From Sclerodactyla briareus (Eukaryota; Echinodermata; Holothuroidea; Dendrochirotida; Sclerodactylidae), in NCBI GenBank assembly GCA_026419785.1, contig JAODTK010003065.1:124001-188000 (forward strand): 64,000 nucleotides of DNA. The letters run 5' to 3'. Shown here one piece after another: positions 32,906-45,500 of this stretch. Position 1 is the first letter of the stretch. Every line of letters begins with the position of its first letter. The translations under genes were made by a program, and so were the position numbers. Below the pieces are notes generated by a model, which made no database searches, was not told the origin of the DNA, and saw only the letters and a program-made list of their open reading frames with translations.

Positions 32906-33889
32906 GAATTATTTCCAGATGAGCATTAATATATAAGAATATTCCTATCGCCTATCCCAAATACATAGTATATAATCACAATATTATTTACTAAAAGTGA
33001 TTTTGATATTTCACTGGTAGTGACATTTTATAACATGCATCGATGTTTTCAAGCGTTTATGGACGTTCGTTAATAATTCCTACCTGTTCTTGTCTGAAAA
33101 AAACCTCAACATATTTCTTATCCTAACTTGGTATTTATGGTGTGCCGGGTTGCATAATCTGGCAGGCCGATTTTGGCCCGCGAACCGCCATTTTGGAACC
33201 CCGGAGAGGCTGTGTCTGTATGCTTTGCCATATTTCCATGAATAGAACAAAAAAAACTTACAATATCTGAGAACCAGCGTGTTATTTACGCAAATTTTAA
33301 TGCACTGGCTCGCATTTTCTCGTAGAAGTCTTGGGCTGCAATGACTCAGGTGGTCAGTTGGGGCGCTATGTATATTTGATATCAAATATCAAGTGCGAGT
33401 AAGGACATACATTATTCGGAGGCAATGGCATTACTACTCTCGATATATGTTCAAGTTGAGGTTTATGGGGGGGGGGGGGGGGGGAATCCGCAACGAATAT
33501 CAAAGAATGTCAATTGACTATGCAGTCTACTTTTCGGTTTCGAGAAAACCTTTTCAATTTAAATGATGACAACATTTATGACACCTCTGACGAAATTTGC
33601 CCCCCCCCCCCGGGCCCCAATGGGCACGACGCCACTGGCTGCGAGATAATGCCCGTTTATTGTAAATAGATATAATTGCAGCAACGAAGTGAGTTTGGAT
33701 CTCTAGATCTCTAGAAGTAGGGTTATGTAATACGCTCATTCAATAAATTGTGAGCTTCGATTAAAGCAATAGGCTGCAATCTCGAGTGTAGGCTAAGTTT
33801 GAACTTCGAAGAGGCAAACGGCAAATGGTCTCCGCAATTTAATTTTATTCATAGAACTACGCTCGGTCTTACGACTTTTTCTTTATATT
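32906..33889. other. Non-coding stretch with G and C tracts
   Basis: A perfect 18-bp palindrome (ATATTTGATATCAAATAT) is at 33372-33389. A G18 tract lies at 33467-33484 and a C12-plus-GGG foldback at 33601-33615, followed by CACGACGCCACTGG, a phrase also near other C-tract repeats here. No gene recognised. Confidence 0.5.
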
Positions 33890-34105
33890 CGGTCTCGCGA
33901 ACCTCCGGTCTCGTGGACCATTCCATTTTCGGTCTCATGGGCCTTCGGTCTCGTGGACCTTTTTTCATTCTCGGTCTCATGGGCCTTCGGTCTCGTGGAC
34001 CCTATTCCAGTTTCGGTATTGCGAACCTCCGGTCTCGTGAACCCTTTTCTGTTTTCGGTCTCGCGAACCTTCGGTCTCGTAGACCTTCTGTCTCGCGGGC
34101 TGTAA
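33890..34105 (+). repeat. GGTCTCG minisatellite
   Basis: About ten units of 16-24 bp alternate between GGTCTCGTGGACC and GGTCTCATGGGCC or GGTCTCGCGAACC, with short pyrimidine spacers. The array keeps one frame open and creates most of a 199-codon ORF (33799-34398) whose repeat reads RSRGPF..GLMGL. That ORF has no start context, splice support or known domain, and I treat it as a repeat artefact. Confidence 0.85.
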
Positions 34106-35500
34106 CCGGTCAGATTCAGGATCAACGACATGCGAGTTGTGTAATGTCTTTTATGAGTTCTGACGACCTTGAATTGCCTGCTGTGACAGGCGAGGACCAC
34201 TCTGTTACATTTGAAGGGAACAATCTCAATCAAGTAAAGTTGCCACCTTCAATGAATAAACTAAATGGTTTACTCATCCGTGGCTGGCATCCAATACCCA
34301 CCGCGGTCGCGTCGAGGGCCTGTCCTAGTTCTATTCGCCCACTCTTTAAAAAAATTAAAAAAAAAATTTTGGCATTCACACATACTTGTTCCAGATAACG
34401 TTTGTTATAGGCGCCAAGTAGGTGACCCGCTAACTCACTGTTATTAACACGCGAAACCATATAGTATAGCTATTTACTGTGAACCTGGTGAGTCAGTTTA
34501 AAGGCCAGGTATCGCCAACTCTTGATTGATTCCAGAGGCACTGTAGTCAGGTAGCGACTGGCGGAGAGTGACGGCGACGTTTGCACTACGCCACTCTGAA
34601 AACATCTTCTCAGTGCATTCGATATCGATACGGTACCGGTACCGCAGTGATATGTCGATATAGTGATTAGTCGTGATATTTTTTGCGGGACGATATCGCC
34701 GTGGGGTCATGTAAACGGAACCGTGCAATATTCCCCAAGTGTCGCGAAACAGTAATGGCGTCCAAGAAATTAATTTTAAACGATAGTAAATCACATTCCA
34801 GTAGCTATCGCTGTTTTAATTGGCAAAGTACTGGTACATTTTAAATTCACTTCGTGGTTGTTTAAGAGCATTAATGATGAATATCAACAGCTGATTGCGC
34901 CACTCCCTGCAGTGGGTTTTTTTTTTTTTTTTTTTCCTTCCTTTCTTTTCTCATCTGTCAGGACAGGATTGTTGATAGAATGTCCTGACATCTATTCAAG
35001 TGACGAAGTTGATCTCTCCCACTGGGCCTTTAATCGAGATATATCCCCGAAAGCCCTAATGCAGACATGATCTCATCGGTACGTCGGTAAGGGGTCTAAA
35101 TATTTGCCAGTCAGTAAAAATATAATAATAACAGCATGTGAGTATTTTACATAGATTGTGAGTTTTTCGCGTATATAGAAATTGTGTTTTGTCTGGTTAC
35201 CCTGCTGCCGTGAAAGGGATTAGAACGCCACAAGACCGTGGACTGGTGGAGTTATTGCAAATCGGTGTGAAACCAAGGTTACGGTATTCATGATTGTCAC
35301 ACAGTCACATAAAGGGGTAAGAGGGTGAAACACCAGACAAGGGCTCCACGCAAACTAGTATATACACAGAAGCTGGCCAACTTTGAATATGATGACTTGC
35401 TATTCGGTAGAGTAGGTTACATTCTGTTAATTTTCATGCGATCTGACAGAGGATTGGGGAAAAAATGTAAATAATGTAAAATAACGCTGGCCAGCATAGA
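34106..35500. other. Non-coding stretch, no supported gene
   Basis: T18 tract at about 34918-34935. Otherwise nothing recognised. Confidence 0.4.
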
Positions 35501-35515
35501 TTATTATTATTATTA

Positions 35516-35546
<31 letters not shown>

Positions 35547-35560
35547 ATTATTATTATTAT

Positions 35561-35594
<34 letters not shown>

Positions 35595-35730
35595 CTTCTC
35601 TCCTCACAACTCTCTCAGTTGGCTTGTGAACCTCTCCTTGTTCCTCTCTATACCTCGGAATCCTACCGGATTCTGGGAGGTTGAGTACACGTCTTCGTAT
35701 TATTTATTATTATTATTATGATTATTATTA

Positions 35731-35773
<43 letters not shown>

Positions 35774-35832
35774 TTATTATTATTATTATTATTATTATTC
35801 AATATTATTATTTATTTTAATATTATTATTGG
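35501..35832. repeat. ATT microsatellite in two blocks
   Basis: ATT runs at 35501-35594 and 35697-35832, separated by ~100 bp of ordinary sequence that contains the small palindrome CGGAATCCTACCGGATTC. The overlapping Tyr/Ile/Leu-rich ORFs are repeat translations. Confidence 0.95.
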
Positions 35833-36024
35833 CCGGCGTCGTTTTGATGACATCATTAAAATATCTCCTTGCGGTATACACCGGATCAAGTCCACATTGA
35901 TATATAGGACGATCTAGCTACTGTGATATCGAAGGGTTCCTTAGTGGATTTTTCATTGTGATGCAGTTCAACGTTGCTGTGGCTGGTGTACTTATTGTAC
36001 GTACTGCAGTATTAAACTTAACTT

Positions 36025-36138
36025 ACCTAAACTAAACTAAACTAAACTAAACTAAACTAACTAAACTAAACTAAACTAACTAAACTAAACTAAACTAACT
36101 AAACTAAAACTAAAATGAACTAAACTAAACTACACTAA
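36025..36138. repeat. CTAAA microsatellite with a higher-order period
   Basis: Pentamer CTAAA repeated, with one unit shortened to CTAA after every three in the middle of the array, giving a 19-bp higher-order unit. Confidence 0.9.
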
Positions 36139-36328
36139 ACTATCTAAGTCATGACCGAGTTTAGCATTGAGAGGACATATTTCTTCAAAGGTCAGTGGAA
36201 GTGAAATCTCACTTTTTTAGATTGCATCGGATTGCTTCAATAGCATAGACGGATAACCCCATATCGCGATTGTGCAGTTCAAAACTCCTTTAGTTTTCGT
36301 GTTATCGATACTAATTGCTTGGGTCCAA

Positions 36329-36336
36329 TGACGTCA
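36329..36336. promoter_or_regulatory. CRE palindrome TGACGTCA
   Basis: Perfect consensus site for CREB/ATF-type bZIP factors, within GTCCAATGACGTCACGGG. Binding is not shown by sequence alone. Confidence 0.35.
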
Positions 36337-36510
36337 CGGGGGAACTATGTCATGAGTTTACACAGTTATTGCTGATTTTCCCTCCTGCATGAGTAAAAAA
36401 GGCAAACTTTTTTTCTTTGAGGTCAATGAAAGCTAACCTTCCAAGTCGCAATTTTACAATTCCAAACTCCTTCGGTCCTTATGTTATCGCTACTAATTGT
36501 TTGGGTCCAA

Positions 36511-36518
36511 TGACGTCA
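36511..36518. promoter_or_regulatory. CRE palindrome TGACGTCA, second unit
   Basis: Same context as the site 182 bp upstream, in the second unit of the duplication. Confidence 0.35.
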
Positions 36519-36815
36519 CGGGGGAACTATGTCATGAGTTTACATAGTAGGCCTAATCGCTGATTTTTCACTCCTGCACGAGTGAAAAGTGCAAGCTTCT
36601 TTCTTTCTTTGAAGTCAATAACCTCCATATATTCTTGAGAATTGCACGGTGAGCATCCACTCTCTCAAACCATTGCATTGTGAGCAGGTTTTATTTATTT
36701 TTTAGACATTGCGTAATAGTACGTTTGACTCATTTTTAATTGTATTTTCTTCTTACACTAATCAGAAGGAATCATGATCTTCCAAGGCATGTTCTGCACT
36801 TCCACTGACCTTCAA

Positions 36816-39800
36816 TACCAGGAATGAGTTATTCACGTGTCGTACTTCATTTTGTATTGAGTCGTTGATTAAATCGCATAAACAGCTTTGGAGGTCACGC
36901 GAACATCCTGGAATACTTGTGTTCCGATTGGTGTAAAGTACTTTATATGCCGTAAGACCATGGTCACGTAAACATAGACCCAGGTGCCGACAGTTATATC
37001 CCTATTACTTTCCATTCTAACCCTTGGTGGGTTCATATTTTGTTAGGATTCTGGTGCAGGCAAGATTGCACGTGACAATTTATTAGGCATGAACAGAAGT
37101 TATTCTGATCAGGTTTTGCTTTCATAAGTTGTTGCAACCTTGCCCGGGGATGTGCCATAATGTAGGCTGAGAACGACATGCAGTTTGGAACCATGTCTGA
37201 TTTCGACACTAGTATTGACAGCAAAAGTGGTTGGGCCTTTTAGATGCTAACTTCAGAAGAAGTAGTAGAAGAAGTTATCGGCTCACAATAAATGGCCAAT
37301 GATGGATTGAGTCCTAACGACTCGCAACCTAGAAAAGAATGTGGGCGGGTAATCTTGAGGGAACAAAAGTCCTTTAGCCAACTGGCCACTGCCGGTCAGC
37401 ATGTTCTGGCTTCTCTAGATTGAGATATAATGGGGTATAAACCGTAAAAGAAAAAAAAAATGAGTGAAAGGTGATTTACTGCTATCTCTCTTATTGCCAT
37501 GACTCGCAGAATTATCCGTCTTCTGACCAGACATGGGTATATATTCACTTATTTCGCACATTAGACTTCCTATCCACACAGGAATATCGAATTTACAAAT
37601 TCCGAGTCCTATTGTAAATATGTTCAAGGGTAGGCCAGAGTTCTAGTCGCAATTGAAACTATGTTATAGGAAATGAAACGGCATTTATTAACCCGGAATT
37701 GTGCGAAAAATGGTCATTTCACTATTGAATTCATCAACAGTTAATGCTGGGTCTCGTTTTCAGAATAAATTACCGTCGTAAGTGAGTGATTCAACTTTGA
37801 GGTGAGAACGGAAAATAGTTTACATAAAACGGAAAAGCATAGCACGGAAATATAACTTCTGGCAATACTGACAAACAGAGATCCAGCGTCATTCGTCATC
37901 GATTACCGCATATCTTGACTATGATAAACCACTGGTAGCCTCAGAAATACTATGATATCAAGTTGAACGATTTCACTCCTTGAGGTCATAAAGTAGTAAC
38001 TCTATAGGTTGTTAGGCTGAAGGGTCATTCGAGGTCGCTGCAGGGGTTAAGTGCAGTGACACTTGTTACTTTATTCCCGTTCCAGAAATAATCAATGTTG
38101 TCCAACCGACCTAAACCGTATTATAACACATGAAAGACCATATTGCAGCAGACATGTACTGATGCAGGCCCTAGGCCAACAATTGTGGAAGGTGGCTCGT
38201 TCGAACGCTCTGACCCCTTGATTACGAGCCCGTGATGTGCCGTAAAACCTCTCTGATACAGCGCCTGTGTTCGCAGCCATCAGTGGGTTTACGAATAGGA
38301 TTGCTGCAGCTGCACGCGAACCGTGACCACCGGCTGAGTTGAGTCAGATTTGTCAGCCAATAAAAAGAACGAAATACCCAACAATCTTTGTAACAGAATA
38401 CGAACGACCGGAAAAGAAACAAATGAGCAGTTGTTCCTGTCAGAGAGGATAAAAACAGTTGCAACTCAAAGGGTGAAATCGCCGTTCTGCGTTTTCAATT
38501 TCTTTTCCTTAGGTACTTTGGACTCAGAAAGAGAAAGAAAAAAGGCTTTTCACCTGACGGCGATTATATCCTAGGGGTTGGTGGTCCATTGTGCCCGCCT
38601 TTTATTTCCTTTTTGCGAAGTAAGTAAAAGAAGTAAAAAGACGAGCATTACCACCCTTTCGTGTATGCTTAGAATAAACCATAATAACTGTCGGTGGAGT
38701 GATAAAAAACGGTTCGTAGGCCTACATCACCTCCCACCATTAACCTTTAAAGTGTATTCATACTATGTTGCAAAGATGATAACAGCCCGATTGCACTTCA
38801 TTGCAATGATATCACAATTTAAACACCACAACCTAAATCCAGCACCCAAACTTTAATTCACGCCCCCCCCCCCCCCATCTCCTCGAAAAATGGTGATTGT
38901 ACAAATGACAGCCGGGCTGTTACTGCCTGTTTGGAATGTTCAGACATTATGGGTGATACACAGGATTACAACACTGGAAACAGATTTCTCGGAAATCGGT
39001 TTCGCAGTATTCGACTACGCTATATTCTGATGTAGTGCAACTGTCTTCATACTTGATTCTGTACTAGTCGGTTTTTCATGGGTCTATTAATTAACTGATA
39101 GAGAATGTTCATTATTACGAACCCTGTATTAACATCAACCCAGTATCCTGTTTAACATGACATGAATACGACACATAAAATCCTGATCTTCAACCTCACT
39201 CTCTAGAGAACCAACTGTCGTACAATCCTACCACGCGGCTGGGCTGAGCTACTCAGTGCGTACAAGGAGAGTGCGTGTTTGATTGACTGAGTGAGTCCTC
39301 ACTAATTGGAACCCGCTGGGAGAGCTGACTGTGTGACCGCGAAGAACCGTAAAATGGAAACATTCTGAATCGGGAACGATCAGCATTTATGTGCAGTCGC
39401 CATATCATGAGTATCGTTGTACTTGCACCAACAACTCGCGTATTCATCACCCTATATATTACAATACAATGAGTCTGCAATTTCTATAATCGTTTTCGAA
39501 AAACATACACACACACACAAAACGACGTCTAGTGATTTTTTGCTGCATCTAATACGATAATATGTTCAGACTGAATCGTGTGACACCCACTATGTGACAC
39601 CTAAACCAACTGGCTTTGACTATCTAAAATGACCTTAACTGAACATAAACGGACCCGAAGAACATTGCCGTTAAAACTTGATAACGGAACTTGTAGAAGA
39701 TTGCATACTCCAAGCATTGCACTAGCAACACTTCTGTCGACCTGATTGGTACCAGAAACAGGAGTTATATATCTACTCGATATATACAACCTACATCCCA

Positions 39801-42360
39801 AATTTGAACTTGTTGAATGTTGACTTTCTTCTGTAAGCTTCCCGGTTTTCCGCCAATGAATCAACAACATTTCACATTCCTCGCACTGACATCTCGGGCT
39901 GACCACCGGGAGAAGAGCCCGTCAACATGTTATCGCTAAACAGTAAATTGATGGCCCCTTATCATACGAGGATACTTAGATTCCGCGCGAAAGATACCCG
40001 TGAAACTTTTCTTCGGTATCTCTGAGTGACGGATGCCCGGAAGGTGGGTAAACCTATCCACCAGTCAATCGAATTAATTCATTAGCACGTTACTTGTTTT
40101 CAAACTGCCGCAAAATTACGATGCTGTCAGAGATCCAAACGACGGGACTCACTTCCGAGGATACTGGCGAGCGAAGAATATTCTCTGGAGTGACTTATTT
40201 GTTACGTCAATGGTAGGCTAGATGGGGCATGGGTGCTGACCACGTCTGGTAAGTACCCCTCCCAACGAGCACGCTAGAAAATTCACCGACCTCGTCTTGT
40301 TACACGGAAAGGATGGATCTTTGCAATCTGAATTAGCACAAATTGCTAGTTGAAGCTGGGAAGATTTTCACGCCCCCCGCCCCCCCCCCCCCCCGCACAC
40401 CGTGGTCTTCATCAGTCCGTCGTTCATAAGGTGTGAAATATATGCCTTCCTCCAGCATCTACGAACTAATCAGAAACATGTTTTTCGTGGGTGGGATGGG
40501 GTCCGAAGCCGTAATGAGCATTTGTTCGTGTTCCCCAGGGATAAGTTACGTATGGAATCACACACACACACACAGGTTAGGGATTACGTCACTCTCTCCA
40601 CTCGTAGTTGCGCACATGCCAGCATGCGTGGGGTCATTAGAGGGCGAAAGATAAAACCATGCATTGAACCTCCACAATTCAATAGGGAAACCTCGCTACA
40701 AAGCTTCGTTCGTGTCAAAATTTAGGACCCGTGAAGATAATTCGGGACTCATTGGAGTGCAGCGGCGTACCCACGGGGAGGGGGGTCAGAACCACCATGA
40801 CCCAAATGACCAATACATTTTGAACTCAAAAACGTTTTTTTTTTCTTCTTCTTTTTTTTTTGGCGCAATTCAATAGAGGTTTTGCAGCCTGGTATTAGCA
40901 AATATCGCAGCAGCATGTGTCTAGGGGCCCATAAATTGTACTTATTTGCGAATAGGGAGGGTGAGGCTTTAGATGAGCGCACTACCCCCCCCCCCCTCCT
41001 CCCCAGACAAGTCTCTCGGTGCGCGCCTGTTGGAGTGTAATCTAGATAATGACACATTTTGTTTCAGAAAATCACAAAATCAGTAGCAGATGCCACATAA
41101 TAACATCTATATCTATATAAAATCTATATCTATATAAATGTTATGTAATGATAAATAAAGAGAATGAAAAAAAAAAAAACGAAAGAAGCTGCCGGTATTT
41201 TTATGAGAACAATTATTATCACTTGAGAGAGCCTCATTAAACAACCACATCAGTTATGCATAGGTCATGCCGGAACAAAAGGCGTGCGGGACCGGATACA
41301 CGAGGTACAGTATGTATGTGACTGGGTGCACTGAGGAGAGAATGGCTGAACCCTGTAATTATCGGTTCAAGGAACCACAGCACATTTGTGCGGGTTTAGC
41401 TTTGAAAACACTGGTTTAAATGCAGCATATCATTCGTCCACTGGTGCGTTAGCTGATATGTCACAGGCTGAAGTTCCTCCGCAGCGAATCACATTCACGT
41501 AAGTTCCCAAACGATTTCACGTTGGTGAATGTACCTGTTGCCGGGGGCAACGCGTGTAATGGGTACACACCGTAACCATGATCCGCAAGTAACTTAGTAA
41601 CTACGACATTGATGTATCGTCACGAACAGCGATGGACTAGTGGTGTCACGTAATCGTAATACAACATTATATAATTCCTATCAAGTCACGTTTATAACGA
41701 ACCATCATTCCAAATAGAATTTCTATAATTATATAGAATTATTTTCATACTGTCAATCTCCACCGTAATAGCATGACAAATATTTTCTTCCTGGTATATG
41801 TCAATTACTCCATGTCATGACATTCATACCAGGCGACAGCAGCACGTGTGAGCAATAACGAGGATGGCGGAACCAACTCCATCATCCCAACTAAAATATT
41901 TTATTGATGATTCTGCAACCGTCTATCTATCAGGGCAGAACATTCCTACCGTCCCCCGGTGTTCAACCTATGATGCATCCAGGTTAGAAAAATCGCAGTA
42001 TTAACAGACATTGATCACTCAAAACATCAGTCCGCCAATTTGAAAGGATTTAGGTCGAATTTATATGCAAACTACGCCAGAATTTCCAGCTGCCTAGTTC
42101 GCCTAGTTGCTACGGGGACTAGGTTGTTTCCCTGCATGCTCATTTGCTTTCCGTATACAATAATCAAGATTGATCAGATATGTGGCTGCCACAGTCGGGA
42201 GACTCTTTTCCGGCCCGGTAACCAAGGTACACTGTAACACAATACTGTAATAACAGTACAATACAGTGATATCATTCCTGTGATTCACAGTAGTGCATTG
42301 AAAAATTCAACTCTGCTGCCAGTAATTTACTATCAATTCTATAATAAATTGTTTACAAAG
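36816..42360. other. Long non-coding stretch, no supported gene
   Basis: Holds C tracts at 38865-38877, 40373-40394 and 40985-40997, a CA run near 39506, and an A13 tract near 41166 after a doubled ATCTATATCTATATAAA motif. Short ORFs (for example 39601-39906 minus and 40402-40725 plus) have no motif I recognise. Confidence 0.45.
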
Positions 42361-42540
42361 AATGGTACATATTGACCATCAAATAGGTTAACTATGCAAC
42401 AAACTAAAAGTGGTCAAATGTGGACCGAATATGGTCGGAAGTGACATGTTTAGTAACTTTTTAACATGGTTCTGTCAAACTTTGACCATCTATGCTTCGG
42501 TGCATAGTTAACTGATGGGATGGTCAATATTGATCATTTT
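42361..42540. mobile_element. Short hairpin (MITE-like) element
   Basis: ATATTGACCATC, AAATAGGTTAACTATGC at 42368-42397 is inverted at 42502-42535 (GCATAGTTAACTGATGGGATGGTCAATAT), giving a ~175-bp snap-back. TGGTCAAA/TTTGACCA motifs fill the interior. No target duplication was identified. Confidence 0.6.
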
Positions 42541-45500
42541 TGTTCGTTTTTTTTCCTAAGTAGGACCGTTTTTGTGATCTCAACTTCTACCACCCCCCCC
42601 CCCCCGTGTGAGTCAGCGGAATAATGCAGACGTAGCACTACATCATAACTCTCCTGATTTTCTGACAGACGGAATCCACCAGAACTCTTCTCTGAAGCTG
42701 AGTATGTCGATGGCCTTCAGACTACTATTCCATTTATGAGAACTCAGCACTCACTCGGCGTGTTGTGCATTAGGCTATCATTCGGGTTGCAGCAATGACG
42801 CCCATATTAGCGGATTCCAGCGAGTATTCATGGAGCGTGTCCGAAAAAGCGGCAGTTAGTAACACAGCATTACAGTATCTTACTCAAGAAGCAATTTAAC
42901 GTAACTACACATTACTTGCTTGACATCTTGATGGCCTTTTTACCAGTCTGAGATCATACACTTTAATTCATTCCCTCGAAAAATTGCGTTTTTTTACATT
43001 CATACCGCACAACGCACGCGCTTGTATGGAATCCGAGCCATATAGAAACATGTATTTGTCCATTGTTCAACCTCAACATTAGAATTTCCAGCCCCTTGAA
43101 CGGTGGACAAGTGAACTGGCCGATCGGCCGGTTCACGGACATAAAAATCAAGCCGCTTCTCCCCAAGGGAGCAATCTCCTTGGACCAGTTGGTATTTGAC
43201 CTTGAAGTGGTTTCAATTGTACTGGGAACGGATTTTTGAACGTGAAACTCGAAAACAGCGACGGTGGAGAGGCTAATACTTGACAAAAATGACATTGTCT
43301 GGAGGAAATAGTATGGGATACATATTTTTTTTCTCTGAAAACATCCCAGGAAACGTAAAATACGGAGCATCGGCCGACAACCAAACTATTTCAACGATCC
43401 ACTTTTCAAACTTTGAACGGATTTCATATAACTTTGAGTCTGTCGTTTTCAGTCGAAATTGAACAGATTTTGATCAGTGAAACGTTTATTTCAGTCCACT
43501 ATTGTGCCAGCGATCCGAATTCGACAATGAAAATGAGAGAATGCGAATAATTCAATCATTTCATTTTGATAAAATAACTTCCCAGTCCGCAGGTAAAAAC
43601 CACAAGAATGAGGCACCTGTCGTCAAGGAGGGTCATTAGCTATGTCACTCGGTTCAGGGGCGAGTTCTGTAATGAAACACCAGTCTATGCGATCTGCGTT
43701 ATGTCATACCTTCAGTCTCCGGATGTCTCGACGCGACGACAAATTGTTGACTACCTTTTGACACGCGTTATGCCTGACCTGCACGGATTCCAAAAGGAAA
43801 GAAAAAAGGTGTGGGCGGGTTTTACACTATCCTTCCTTCCACCAACGCATAACGTCTCACGGCTATGTTGCCGCATGAACGGCGTTGTTTGTCGTGCTAT
43901 CCGTCTCCTAAGAATGCACTCAGCCGAGGATGATGAGTTTTTTACCCTGTTAGATGACCAACAAAGCTCCCCTCAGCAAGCCTGTGCCCTGAATGTGAAT
44001 CTTGTTTTCCGCCGGGCCAGTTTCCACAGAGTATCTGGCTAACTTCGCCAAACCTCGACTAGACATGGTTCTCTTACATGACACACGGAGACCTCCCGTT
44101 TCATTTCATTTCCGGTGCGTGGGCTAAAAATTGTGTTCTGCCCTCATTTTACAAAATATTACTGGAGTTTCTTCTCGCGAAATGCTTACCCACTATATTG
44201 ACATTCGAAGAAAAGTTTTTTTTTACTACTTTTTTTCCCACCTTTCCTACCGGATTTTGATCGTTGATGTCCTAATTGTCAAACTCAGGTTTTCGTTATA
44301 GTACTGCTCGTTGTGATGAGACATTACTATTGTTGCATTCCAGGTGGAGAGCTACGAGACGACATTGCAGCAGGAATAAAACAAAAAATCAGGCGTGTGT
44401 AACTCAATAACGGACGGATACATTTTGCTTGTACACCAGACTTTAACTAACACTCGTTATACTATGTGGTACTATCCTAGAGGAAGGCATGACGAGAAAA
44501 ATGATTCAAGTCGCCATGTCCTCAGCTCGGTCATTGAGATAGCGTTTGATTGACGTGTATGTGATTTGCGAGTTTGTTTAGGCCTTCTTTCTGCAGTCGT
44601 GATGCCTTTGGAGTAATCCTGGCATCCGATTCCTGTCTCGTTTATTTTAGCACGACTGCATGCGAGATCCTGCAGAATCGGAGGACTACGGCGCAACGAA
44701 ATACCAATGTACGGATGATTGAATAGACACATCCATTTGCTGAGATATGTTTTACTGACCTTGGGATTGTGAGGCCCCCTGCACTGCGCCGGACCTAACA
44801 TTGAATAATGCGATGTGACTGATTCCGATTCCAACGAATAAATGTTTCCTACGTGGAAGTTCTCCCGCCAAATTGTGTGGTCGCGAGCCTCAAGAAGAGT
44901 GAGCCAGTTTTGTTCACCCCAGATGATTATATGCTGTGTCGATGGTGTCCACGACGGATATCGTGCTCATCATATGAGTGAATGTCTGGAATCGCCGACC
45001 CGACTTATTCCTGATCCCGCGGTACACGTAATCTCATCGTGTTTACAAGTTTACAGACCTTGACATTTGTTGACATCACATTGACTTTGACCTGACCTGG
45101 AACCAAAAACAAAAAGCAAATGTACCCATCCTCCTGAATTCAGATCCAGTTTTGGCCGATTCATTGTCAAAGAAGCCAAAAATCACATGTTCACACATTT
45201 ACTATTTTGTACACTGAGAATGAACTCGATCTTCCTCCGGGCATAGAAATTATATTACACAAATTTCAGCTTGTTTGAATCAAGATCGCGTGTTCACGAG
45301 ATTTTCAGACCTTGACTTTATTGGGACTCATATAGCACTGACTGGGTCTCAGAACAATAGAGACCATATATACCTCGTAAGGAACACTTCAAGCATGAGA
45401 AATCGAGTTTACAAGAATGGTCAGATTCACACACACGTACCTACATATATGCAGGCATAGTCGTCATATTGTACGCGGGAATCCAGATGGTAGCTGGTTT

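Larger units (their letters stand above)
36185..36815. mobile_element. Candidate inverted-repeat element with tandem CRE units
   Basis: TCAAAGGTCAGTGGAAGTG at 36185-36203 is inverted at 36797-36815 (CACTTCCACTGACCTTCAA), framing 631 bp. Inside is a direct duplication of period 182 bp whose units contain GGGTCCAATGACGTCACGGG, GAACTATGTCATGAGTTTAC and a CTCCTGCAYGAGTRAAAA motif. Each unit has a perfect TGACGTCA (36329-36336 and 36511-36518) directly after CCAA. No coding sequence. Likely a non-autonomous element. Confidence 0.6.

Noticed and set aside
33799-34398. 199-codon plus-strand ORF as a gene
   Set aside because: Most of it is the GGTCTCG minisatellite read in one frame; it has no domain, no splice support and no start context.
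35681-35917. Tyr/Leu-rich ORFs as membrane proteins
   Set aside because: They are translations of ATT microsatellite.
43608-44042. 144-codon plus-strand ORF as a gene
   Set aside because: No domain, signal or convincing splice site was recognised, and the length is within chance for 64 kb.
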